64,000 bases of DNA from Cordia subcordata (lineage: Eukaryota; Streptophyta; Magnoliopsida; Boraginales; Cordiaceae), in the NCBI GenBank assembly GCA_028554755.1, contig JAPTOF010000003.1, positions 30,832,001-30,896,000 on the forward strand, in the 5' to 3' direction. Positions within the stretch are counted from its first letter, which is position 1. Each line of letters opens with the position of its first letter. Below are positions 24,801 through 36,199 of this stretch, in pieces. Made by a program: the position numbers and the translations under genes. The notes beneath the pieces were generated by a model. It did no database searches. It was given only the letters and a program-made list of their open reading frames with translations, and was not told the origin of the DNA.

Positions 24801-27800
24801 GAAAATATACATGAGAAAGACTTTTAGTTCTCTTCACTACCAAGTTACACACATTGTACTGATGAAGAACAATGGAACAAAAACACAGAAAATTTAAATC
24901 AGATAGCTTCTGCCCTAGTGCATACATAATATAAGTGAATCGGTCATGGGGGGGAAAGGGACAAGAGGTCAGAAGTGAAGAGTATAATGACACAGGGAAA
25001 ATTTGGAGAAGGCTTTGGAGTTGGGTGTCAAAGGAAGCTAGGGGAGAACAGAGATGCCATGAATGGATAAGCCAGAAGGCAATAATTCCCCTGCTGCATT
25101 AGAGGAAGAGCACGAATCACACTGATAGAGAGGTACACAACGAGAAAATTATGATTGGCTAAGAAATCCCGAATATCCTGAAAATAATCATGAACACGAA
25201 TTTGCAAACACCTGATGTAACACATACTTTAATATCATTTCCGTCGCCAAACGCATGAGAGAGGCTGTAATGAGCTTCGTCCGCTAGTTTCAGCTGAACA
25301 ACGACCAAAATGTGGTATATAAGAATCTAGACAAATCATCTGAAACAAAAAAGGAACAAACAACAAAAGCTAATGTTGACTATCTTAGTCAATACCTGTT
25401 CCTGTATGTAGGATTTTTCTTCTGAACTGATTGAAGCAAATAACGGCTCAACTTTCTTCCAAAATGTACTTGAACAAGCTAAAACTGGAAGATAAGCAAG
25501 ATTTCACTGAACATTAATGCCCATAGCAAAAAGACAACAATCTCCAGAAAGCAAATAATATTGAAATGTCACGAAAAGACATACAATTAAAATTATAAGC
25601 CAAGGTGGCAGCTGACATGAGCTCTTCTCGATCATCATCTGATTCCCCTACAACATCACAACAGAGCAGCTTAGTTATACTCCACATGACCTGACCTGTC
25701 TGGGATTAAGATGGAGCTGGTTCATAAATAAAATATGAAGCGGATTACGGTTGGGCTTGGGGACAAGCCTTTCCTTAGACTCTTGAAAACATGGGAAAGA
25801 TGAATGGAACTATCTGACATCCTGAAAACTGCCAAAGGAGAACTGAAACTCCATATTACTGTTGGACCAGATCTAGATTTACCAAATATGTCACAAAGGA
25901 ATTCGTTGAACAAGGAATTGACCAACAGCTTAACAGTCTCGAAGGAAGGGATGGAAAACCAGCCCCAAGGGGCAGGAGGAGGATGGACATATGGCTCTAC
26001 ATGAGGAAAGGAAATGACCAAAACACTCTCCAATACAAGAAAGATCAGAAAAAGTAAATAAATAAAAGCCACAGTGTAAGAAAGTGTTAAAACTATAAGA
26101 AATATGTATATAACTTGTTGGTCAATTAATAAATTAGACTAAAAACCTGTAAAATCCGGGGAGCCACCACTCCCAAGCCCAAGACGAGAAAAACCTTTGC
26201 GATCCGATAACTTCTTTAAAGGACGGCCTGACTTACTGCAACGATTCAGTGAAATATCTCATGAGAAAAAGAAACTCATAAGATAGTACAATTCAAATAG
26301 ATTTCAATGGTCTAAGAAAAAAAATCAGTACCTTCCATTTTTATCAGAACTATGTCTTATACTTCGAATTGGCTTGTTGACAGCTCCATTATCCAATTTC
26401 TCCCTCGTGGGAGAAATGCTAGTCCTAGAGACTGACATCACCCTTGCACTCCGACCTTGTCTATGCACACCATCAGCATTTTCTTCTTTAGTTAAAAATT
26501 TATTTTCCTTTGCCAGAATTGCAGAAGGACCAACCTTCTGAACATTGTTAATTGCTTTCTCCTCCACTTCACTACTACCTACACCTTTCTCTTTGAATTT
26601 GCTTTCCCCAGCACCAGATTCTTCACTTTCAGACAATCTGGCAGGTGAGGAAACACTTTCAGATTTGAGTTTATTAATCTGAGTTCCAGTGGCAGTACTT
26701 TTCCAGAGAAGAGAACCATTGGCTCCACTAGTGGTCAATCTGGCACCAAAATCAGAAGGTGAACATCCTTCAGATGATAGTTGTCCTTCAACATGATTTG
26801 TTACAGGAGACACAATATTAGTTCTTCTGGTTCGAGATATCTTCTGTGGTCTCTGACCAACCCACTGGGTTATAGGTGGAGAGGATGATCCTGTGGGCAA
26901 TGAACGCTTGCGATTGTTGGCCCCGCCAACGGATGGGTTTTTGTTTACACTCGGCAGCAGATCCCAACTCTCCAGTGTTCCAGAAACACGAGAAATATTG
27001 GAGATTGTATTTGATGTGGCCGTAGAGCCACTTCGTGGTGCTCTTGACGCCTTTCCTTTTGTTACAAGACTGGGAGAGATGCCATGATTTTCTTCACGAA
27101 TATTCAACCTAAAAAGAGATATGAAGTTACACCATTATAGCTTTCAACTGGGAAAATTATGTTACCAAACAACAGAAAAGCAACATAAAACAAGTTCAAA
27201 GACTGCAGTACTAGAAGGTGATATGTGGAATGAAATGAATATATTTCCCCTTTCTGAGGGATAGGAGTAGTGGAAAGCAGTCATGACATACTTGATGCTA
27301 GCTTTTGGTAGAAACTGCTCCTTATTTAGGCCTGAAGCTATATCCCTAGATAGAACAGACTTTTCCTGTTCAATCTTAGGGCCAACTCGTGCATTAGAAC
27401 CAGCAGGAGATGAAGCACCATCAGACTTATTGATGCCACCAGCAGTGGTCGAAGTTCCTGATCTGCAGAACATGTTCAGTTTCATGCATAAAGTGAGTGG
27501 TAATTATCAACATAATGAATGACAAAAGCAAACTATATATTATTTAAAAAAGACAATCTTTGTCCTAGTCATAAAACTGAACAACTTATGATATTACCAA
27601 AACACAAAATTGAAAAAAGAAAAACATATGAGGCAAAAAGCTACAATGGTTGCTCACTAGAGATGGTTGCTTAAATTAGAACTTACAGGGAAAGGCATAA
27701 TTATTCAGTATTCCAATACAAAATTTGACAACTCCACTCTATGCTTTTCTCCCAAAAAGAATTAGATATATGTCAACCTCCCTCGTGATCATGCTATTAC

Positions 27801-30281
27801 CACATTACATACACAAAAGAAATACATGAAACAAGAACAAGTCCCATATCAAATTTAAGTTGGTTCAGTACACCTGAGTCAAATGAATATTTGCACAAAC
27901 ATAAACAGAGATCTATGTTATGTTAATCACAGGTTTTCCAGCCAATGTTAAGGGTCAATTAGACTTCAATAACATTCCAAAATCTCTCCGTCTTTCTCTC
28001 TTTTTTCCCAGTATGGTATTGGACTGTTCTATGAAAGAGCATTTTCTAGCAGGATAATGCATCCTTTGGGATAACTTTAAGAAGAACCTTAACCTTCCCA
28101 AATAATGGGAACCATTCACCTAAAAATTGTTCAAGATGGATAAACGCCCTCAATCATAAGCACTTCAACTGAACACTGTATAATTCAGGGATGGCAAAGC
28201 AATTACCTTGAACCCTGAGAATCACACGACTGCAGACCAGTTTCACTGGTAAGTTTATGATGTATAGTTCTTTTCAGTTCTGCATCTCCATCACAAGGTC
28301 TAGAATATACTGCACCAACTGAACGTTTCCTTTTCATTTTTTTGTCCCAACTTTCCCCTCCAACAGGCAATCCACGAACCTTTCCTTCAGCAACATCAGA
28401 ATCTGCATTATAATCTTTAAGAGTATCTCGATCTTTTGTTGCTAAAGGTTGCCTTGGTAAACCGTTGTTCCGCAGTTCAGCCTGAGAAAGAATGAGAGAG
28501 ACCATAAAATTAGAAAATAATTCCAATAGAAAAAATAAAGAACTATAAATGAAGTTGATAATCTTCTCAGCAGGTAAGAACAAGTAACTGATAATATAGC
28601 CAAGCCTCCAATACACATTGCAATATGATTCTTTATACCTTAATATATTTCAATACCAACAGTAAGGATGATGACATTAGGGAGCAAGTGACGGCACTCC
28701 TCCCTCTAAACCTTTTGCCAATCAATTTTTTTACTACTAATAGTTTGCTATATAATATTGATAGTTCATATGTTTTGTCTAATTATTAGTGTTAAGTACA
28801 ATAAATAAATATAACCAAATCACCTGTACAAGCTTAAGCTTTTAGATTAGGTGGTAACTCCAAGAATTAGTTTATTAAATACCTGCATAAAGAACTTACA
28901 TATGTTCTGGCCTTTCAAGATTTTGTGCAGTCAAACTATTGTAAATTGTGACTGAATAACAACCAGTTAGATTCTTGTAGTCCCTATTTTGCATAAATAA
29001 AGAGAATAAACAATACTTAAAGAAAATAGACAGCATATATCAATCAATTCTTTTAAGTGTTGTCTGTTGCAATGTGGCTTCTATCACTATTAGGGAAAGG
29101 GCAAGGCCAAATTGGCCTAGATCTGGCTCTTCCATTTGGAAGGACTACTGCAACAACTGCTTTTGAATGATTAACATACAACATATGTTTGTGAAAGAAA
29201 TTAAGGAAAAACCAACAGAATAATGTTGCTGAAACCAGAACAAGAGCCAAATTGCAGTTCATTGATAACAAACCCGACTTTCTGCCACTGATGTCCGTAC
29301 ACGCTTATTCATCATAACATTCTTAGATCGGTCCTCTAATTTTGAAGACACAAGCTCCGAAGGACTTCGATAAATCTGGGTTCCCATCTTCAAGTTTGAA
29401 GGAGTTGATCGTTCATTACTTAATATCTCAGTCCGCTGCTGTTTCTTGGTAGTCATGGCATCAAAGTATTTATTTAGTTTATGCAGGTGTTCATCCAACT
29501 TTTTTGCTCTACCGCTAACCAACAAGAAGCAAAACATGTTCAGTTAGCACCAGAAAATCAGAAGGCTAAAACACTATAAGTCTGCACAAACAGATTGAGG
29601 TTCAGCATAGTACCTACAGCACTAGCACCAAAACAATAGTATATCACATTCAGGGAATCACACAGACAATGGACTGATTTTGACTAGCAAATCACAGCTT
29701 ACAAGTAATAGAAGACCATGACCAGCAATTCATCTGTACCAATATCTTTCCTTCATTTTCGTTCCTTTCTTCTTAGTTGGGAAGGGGGGACTAATGCTAC
29801 TAGGCCGTGCAATTAGGCAATATTAGGTTTGTCTCAAGAACTAATAAATGAAAGAGAAAAACCTTGCTTTGATACAGTTATCAGCAACACCTGCTCTGAA
29901 TCGTTTTAATTCCTCCATAGCGGCTGGAGGTGAGGACTTTAAATGAGCAGCACCAAAAGAATTGTCTTGTGAGCTGCTTCCAACAGAAGAACCGAGAGCC
30001 CTTCTCAACTCACCAGATCTTGCATGTTTTTGGTTACCTATTACAATTGGCTCCAGCATCAGACATTGAGACAATGGGGGCATACCCCCCGTCGACGTAC
30101 CACTTCCTCGAGGTGCACCCTTCCCGGCACCAAACATTTGGCGATCATTACTCTCTCTAAAGCTTCCAGACCTACCCAAAACGGGACCGGAATAATTCCC
30201 CCTCTGCCCATTTGGGTAGTTGCCAGCCAAACTTGAGTTGGGACTAGCTGAACTTAATTCAAATCTACCATTTCCAGCCAT
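21813..30281 (-). CDS. Large conserved plant protein of unknown function, 1303 aa
   Basis: Fifteen exons on the minus strand: 30281-29863, 29514-29274, 28481-28207, 27462-27292, 27108-26332, 26235-26147, 25647-25585, 25484-25396, 25293-25228, 24754-24095, 23767-23693, 23443-23373, 23233-23176, 22980-22779 and 22468-21813. All junctions are GT-AG and in phase. The product matches my memory of a plant family of about 1300 residues (Arabidopsis At5g22450 and At2g19390 type) without assigned function. It opens MAGNGRFELSSASPNSSLAG; exon 1 has MPPLSQCLMLEPIVIGNQKH and SFGAAHLKSSPPAAMEELKR. KKMKRKRSVGAV and a KTKHKQK-type basic run suggest a nuclear protein. Much is Ser-rich and low-complexity. A short coiled-coil-like helix (VINQEIFQLEQELSQQ) comes near the end, and the tail is acidic with LDIPMDDISELNMF. 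Confidence 0.88.
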
Positions 30282-30296
30282 CCCAGGAACTCAATA

Positions 30297-31162
30297 CTGA
30301 ATAATCATGTCCAGAGAGAGATTGCCCCTCGAGAAAATGATTCAGTTAACAGCTACTTCTGAAGCTATAACCTACCAAATCATACGAAAAAAAACGTAAC
30401 TAAGATTGAAAATCAACAACAATCCTTTAATTATCCAATAATTAACAAAGATCAATCTCCACCCACTATTGTTTACACATGCCAGCCTCCACTAACGTAT
30501 ACACCAAGTACACATATCTATATACCTGTATCCGGACAATGCAGCTAACCTTCTCCTCGGCTTATAAAATAGAGGCCCAGATCAAACTTTCACTTACTAC
30601 ACTAAAACTGAACCTACAATTTAATTGCGCAAAAATTCTTCAAGTTGATGATCAAATAGCACCTGTACGTGCAAATAGAACTAAACTTAAACACATGGAA
30701 ACATCAATTGGGCATAGAATAATCAATAATTAATCAAAATAATTAGCCAAAAAAAATACAACTTCAAAAAGCACAGGAAATGGCGAAACTCGCAGGCTCG
30801 AATCTGTAGCACTAAATATACAATCTTAAACCAAAATTACAATCAAATTGCTCCTCCCTAACGTAAGCAGCCAAGAGCAAGCAAATTGCAGGCACAGTTC
30901 AAATCAAAATTTAATCGAATTAAGCAAATTAGAGTCAAATTGAACTTCCAATCGACGTATAAATCACCAATTAAACAATCAGAAACTTCAAATAATCATC
31001 AAAAACCCTGGATTAAGCAAACGCATGGAATTAGGGTTTATCAATTAAGTACCGCGCGCACCAAATTCAATACCAAACTGCTCCGCATAAACGATTCAAT
31101 TCAAAGGCTGAAGAAACGATTCAATTCAACGGCTCAGAGCTGACGATTGAATTAAAGCGCAC
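30297..31162 (-). other. Probable 5' UTR intron of the large minus-strand gene
   Basis: On the minus strand, CAATGCAG|GTGCGC at 31163/31162 is a good donor. ATTATTCAG|TATTGAG at 30297/30296 is a good acceptor, 15 bases before the ATG at 30281. The span lacks any coding signal. Confidence 0.45.
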
Positions 31163-31283
31163 CTGCATTGGTCGATTGATTTACAGGATCGAAGAGAGGG
31201 AAAAAAAGTTGTAGGAGAGAGAAACAAAAGACAAAGCGGGGCTTCTTGAGAGAGAAAGTACTTGGTTTGTGTATTTGGTGTTT

Positions 31284-31295
31284 GGGGGGGGGGGG
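31284..31295. repeat. G12 homopolymer
   Basis: Twelve consecutive G residues in the putative promoter or leader of the large minus-strand gene, followed by a T-rich run. Long G tracts are rare in plant DNA. Confidence 0.95.
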
Positions 31296-31778
31296 CTTTT
31301 TTTTTTATTTTTTATTTTTAAATTTAGTATTCTTTTCTAGTTTTGGGTTTTCTATTTTATTTTATTTTTTTTCTCTTTTGCTGCTTGGGGTGTTGCTATG
31401 GAGATTCTCGCGGGAGAGGGACCCGCAAAATTTAAGGGTGATGAGTGATACACTTACAAGCGTGCTACCGCGGTGGGGTATAGATTCTTGTCCAAAGTGG
31501 AAAGATCCTGCAAGATTTGGATAATCTTTTGAAGGAATATACGACTCGGTGCTTGACTTTCAGAAAACTATTGCTCTGTTATAGAAATAAAATTAAATAA
31601 CGAATTCTTAAGTTAAAAGAGAAGGGTGAATGAATGAATGAATAATAATAAGATTAAACTATAACTCAATAAGTGTTTAAATTAAAAGATGATAGTGAAT
31701 GTTACTTTTTAGAAATCCTTTTGATAAAATTTGACAAGGCCTATGCTGGTTTTCTATTTCAAAAAAATATGATTAATA

Positions 31779-32046
31779 GTGTGTTTAGAATGATCTTATT
31801 TTAAGATATTTATCTTATTAAAATTTAGAGATATCTTATAAGATTTAAGATATCTTATCATATGTACTATGCATTCTATAGTTGTAAAAAATAAGATGGG
31901 AATGATTGCTTATTTTTTATAAGATAAAAAATATGTTTTTTCTTTGAATTTTTATAGGATGCATGATAAGATTTCTTAAATCTTATAAGATATACCCTCA
32001 TTTCAATAGGATAAGCATCTTAAAATAAGATTATAACAAACAGAGC
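31779..32046. mobile_element. MITE family 2, copy 1
   Basis: The left end GTGTGTTTAGAATGATCTTA and the reverse complement of the right end (GCTCTGTTTGTTATAATCTT) form terminal inverted repeats that continue into TATTTTAAGAT on both sides. The interior is rich in ATCTTATAAGAT palindromes and non-coding. Confidence 0.65.
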
Positions 32047-32953
32047 ATAAGAGTCTGTTAGCCTAACTTTTAAATATTTAAAAATAATTTTTGTTGGTTC
32101 AAAAACTGACTTATTTGATCCATTTCTAAAGAACTTTTTTACAAAACTTGAAACTTAAAAGAAAAGGTTGAAAAACAGAAGCTTTAATTTGGAGCTTTAA
32201 CCAAAAAAAAAAAAAAACTTTTAAAAGACTATTTTTACATTTTGTCAATTTTTTAATCATCATTTCTCAAAAATATTACTTTATATTTTAAAAGTATAAT
32301 ATTGTTCTTAAATTAATTGAAAACTCAACTTTTCAAATATAAGGTCAAATATAGCAACTTTTGTTTAACTACACGTTTATCCAAAATCTATTGTTTAACC
32401 GTTGAAATATCACATCTAGATCAATAAAACCTAGAACCTCAAGCCTCCAAAATAAGAGTTGGTGATGTGAACCATATTTGATGCTCTTTCTCATTTTTCA
32501 TTTTAAACTTGAGCTAATCTTTCTCATCTTTCTCCACTTCACATAACCTTATATCTAATGTTTAGCGGAAAAAAAATCCACAATGATTTCCTGTTTATCA
32601 CAATGATAATTCAAACTCATACACGTAGTTCTCGAGCAAAGGGTGCTCCTTGTATCTAACTTGTACTCATTTGAACATCACACTTTCAAATAGAAAATCT
32701 CCTATCCCTAGTATTGCCTTTTTTAGTAACAAATGAATAAATATGATAACCAATAATACTAACATCTAAAAGAAAGGAAATTTTTTCATTTTTAACAAGT
32801 AAGCACACTTCTTGAAATTCTTTAAAAAGAAAAAAGAGCACAATTCCTTAGAAAATTTAGAAAGCATAAAATAACTTTTAGTAAATAGACATGTTTTAAA
32901 TTTTGAATTTATTTTTGAAGGGGACAAGGGAAGAAACACTTGCACTAAAACAA

Positions 32954-33159
32954 GGACGTGTTTGAATTGGCTTTTGTCTTTCCTAAAAAAATTCACATAT
33001 TTTTTACAATAAGTATTTAAATTAGATTTAAAAAAAAAATTAGACCCTCTAAAAAGACCTTAATTAAAAATTCTTTTAGAAGCTTGATTTTTTAACTTTA
33101 AAAAGGAAGTCAAAAGTTAAAAAAAAAACACTTTTAAAAATACAAATCAGAATGAGCCC
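32954..33159. mobile_element. PIF/Harbinger-type MITE
   Basis: The left end GGACGTGTTTGAATTGGC and the inverted right end (GGGCTCATTCTGATTTGTAT on the other strand) match the family at 2147-2375. It is flanked by CAA on the left and TAA on the right, a slightly decayed TWA duplication. Confidence 0.6.
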
Positions 33160-33934
33160 TAAATAATTTAAAAAAAAAGTCGGGTTCAGTACAAATTAGA
33201 CAATGAGTTGAAGAAAACAGGATCATTTCAACAAATTGGGCGAAACCCGTGGCGACCCAATAAGTGAGTCCATCATAACAGCATTATAACAAAATCGAAA
33301 ACCACTTCCAAACCCAAAACTAGAAAGCCAACATTAAGAACAACATCCCACACAACAAAAAGAAAAAACAAGAACAACTATTCTTTTTTTTTTTCCTTTA
33401 TTTTTCCGTCAAAATGATGATGTAATATATAACTAGTAATAACGAGCAAGTTCTAACATACAAGCACTGGGATTCTTTTTTTTTTCCTTTTTCCCTTTAT
33501 TTTTTCGGACGAGATAGAACTGCAAACTAATAACGCATAAAAGGAAACCACGATAACAAAACAATTGGCTAAATCAACCATCCAGGCCAATCGACACGAA
33601 ACATCAGGGAAAATGTATGTAGCAACAAAGAATATGATACATGTGATGGCGACGTATCACAATAAATATAGTATTGTAAAATAGCTACTTGGATGCAAGC
33701 ATGATAAATATATTTTGTTACTTAGAGCTCCTTTGAATTGCTTAGTGGAACAACTTTATTATGGAAAAAAACAACCAAATTCTTTATGTCATTACACTAT
33801 TATATAATTGATGGAAAAAAAAAAAAGGGATAGGTGTTATCTTGAAAGAAACATATATATTTGATCATAGTTGTTTGCCAAATTATGTAGGGACTAAAAG
33901 TGAAGAATTATGTTTTTGATATGTAGGGATCATA

Positions 33935-34030
33935 GTTGCTTATTTTGGGTATTTATAAGCATTAAAAAAAAAGTATTTTTTATATATATTTTTTACCATT
34001 TACTGCTTATAAACATCAAATAAGCAAAAA
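33935..34030. repeat. Imperfect inverted repeat
   Basis: TTGCTTATTTTGGGTATTTA near the left end pairs imperfectly with CTTATAAACATCAAATAAGCAA near the right end (shared arm TTGCTTATTT ... TTTATAAGCA). It could be a small MITE or a hairpin; no target duplication was identified. Confidence 0.45.
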
Positions 34031-34814
34031 CATATATATCCAGCATATATAATTTGCAAAAACATATACGTTGTTATTGGCCAACAACTGGCTTGTCATC
34101 ACGTTGAACTTAACCAACTGTCCTACGACATTTAAGTCTGTGATGACAGTGGTGGATTCAAACCATTATAAAATACCCACAATCTGACGTACTGATGTGG
34201 GAGGACGTCACATTTATAGATTGAAAACAAACACTATATCATGCATAATTATTAAGTTGGAATTACGGATCTGTGTCATAAATTTAATTGACTTTAAATA
34301 GAATAGTTCACAATCTTATGCATTAGTATTAAAATTTATAATTTATTTAAAAGAAATAATTTGTTAGACACTCAATTTATATATAACTCAAGATTAATTG
34401 GTCAAAAAATATTGACTTCATAAAAAAAATAAATATATTTCTTCATCAAAGTTCAACAACACAATATCTTCCTTAATAACTTAAAACTTCATTATCTATA
34501 GGTGAGAGACATTTTAATATTGCCTTGATAGTATAATGGAGCAATCCGTGTAAGGTGCACCCTAAGGAAGGTGCACCTGAGCAGCTACATGCACCTACTT
34601 CCACGTGTGAGACACGTGCTGTCCCAAAAAGGAAAAATCAACACGATCAACAATTTAGCACCTTCGTTAAGCAACAAATGAAAAGCTGAGTAAGAAAGAG
34701 AAAAAGTTAGAAAAGTTTAAGAATTTGTCTTTTAGTTTAATTTTATTTTTTTTAATTTTAAAAAATAAAAAAATTTGTTAAAAATATATATTTTATTTAT
34801 TCTCATTTTTTTAA

Positions 34815-35345
34815 TTACATGTTCACAATTTTCATAAGTTCACGATTTTTATATTAAATACTCACAATTTTTATACGTTCATAATTTTTATACACTAAGT
34901 TTACAAATTTTAATTATTTACAACGGGAACCACTTAAATGGAAGAATCGATTGTATTTTGTCCTTTGTTCTCCATAGCAACTAGGGATCAAAAAGTACGA
35001 AATTTGATGACTTATTAAGGGAAAAACGAAATAAAAGCATGCTATTGAAGACGCATTTCATATTATACGTGTACAATTTTAATACTTTGTATTCAAAATT
35101 TTTATTTGTTCACTATTTTTATATGATATGTTCATAAATTTAATTATTCACCATTTATACTATATGTTCAAAGATTTTACATTACATGTTCACGATTGAC
35201 AAATAACACGTTCACAACATCTATTCAATACGTTTACATAAACAACATGTTTATAACTTATTAACGATAACTTCACAACTTGAAAAAAAATGTTCACAAC
35301 TACAAATACACACATGTTCACAACCTTTTTATCCCAACAAAAACT
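34815..35345. repeat. Degenerate array of TTCACAATTTTTATA-like units
   Basis: About 18 imperfect copies of GTTCACAATTTTTATA, or shorter forms of it, recur every 15-25 bases in the same direction, with a gap around 34,920-35,060. Variants include GTTCACGATTTTTATA, GTTCATAATTTTTATA and GTTCACAAC. No coding capacity is evident. Confidence 0.7.
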
Positions 35346-35754
35346 CACAACACAAAAAAAAAAAGAGGCTTCTCCCTCTCTCCGGAAACACATGCATTCG
35401 CACACTACCACCACCACAACAACGGACACCATAACACACGTAGCGTACGCATACGGAGGTTTCTTTTTGCTTTGTTATCTTTTGTAATTTTTTGTTTAGA
35501 TCTTCTATAAATACGCTAATGTTTCATTCTCCAAATAAAAATTATAAATAGCTAAAGAATTACCTAAAATTGCTGTGCTCCCATTATTCGCCGAGCCCAT
35601 ACCGTCCCCTTACCTCTGTTGTAATCTAAAAAACTTGCAGAAACAACAAAAGAAAAAGAAAAACATATATTGTTTATTATTTTTAAATGTTTTCTGCGCA
35701 CTCCATCTGCAGTAACACAACCAAGCAAAAGCGAAGCTAGAGTTGAAAAGCACA

Positions 35755-35871
35755 TTAATACCAAGCCTCCTCGGAAGAATCATAACCGCTGTTAGCTTCG
35801 TTAACCAAATCCTCAAAAGAAATGGCAAAGTCAACGCTGTTAAGCCCGCCGAAGACCTCAGAGTAATCGAA
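35755..35871 (-). pseudogene. Auxilin-like protein exon relic
   Basis: A 38-codon stretch on the minus strand runs from FDYSEVFGGLNSVDFAISFE through DSSEEAW to a TAA. The FDYSEVFGG...DFA.S.E.L pattern resembles repeats I recall in plant auxilin-like (J-domain, clathrin-uncoating) proteins. No continuation was recognised on either side, so it looks like a stray exon fragment. The family call is from memory. Confidence 0.4.
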
Positions 35872-36199
35872 TAGAGTGACCACAGAATGCCATTATCCGC
35901 TTACCGACTGCCTGACGTGGCATCCATCATCGATTCGGACATGGTCCACCAAGATGACGATAATAACCGCACCCAGAACTCTAAAAACAAAAATATCCTT
36001 TACGTCACTCACCAATTGTTATTATTATTATTATTGTAAGTATTATATACATAAAATAAAATATATTTTTATATATAATATATTTATATATTAATCAATG
36101 TAATGCTATCAGCGGCAAATTACACCAACAACAAAACTCACACCATCTCTACTCTCCGACTGATTAATTGATCGGGATCATCGGAATATTCGATCGCCG

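Larger units (their letters stand above)
30282..36199. other. Divergent intergenic region, 5.9 kb
   Basis: Left part: leader, leader intron and promoter of the large minus-strand gene. Middle: two MITEs, AT-rich spacer, an inverted repeat at 33,935-34,030 and a degenerate short-repeat array at 34,815-35,345. Right part: an auxilin-like relic and the ACR12 promoter. No intact gene was found. Confidence 0.6.

Noticed and set aside
35876..36094. 72-codon plus-strand frame before ACR12
   Set aside because: It is low-complexity, ends in an ATT repeat and lies in the ACR12 promoter; no recognised motif.
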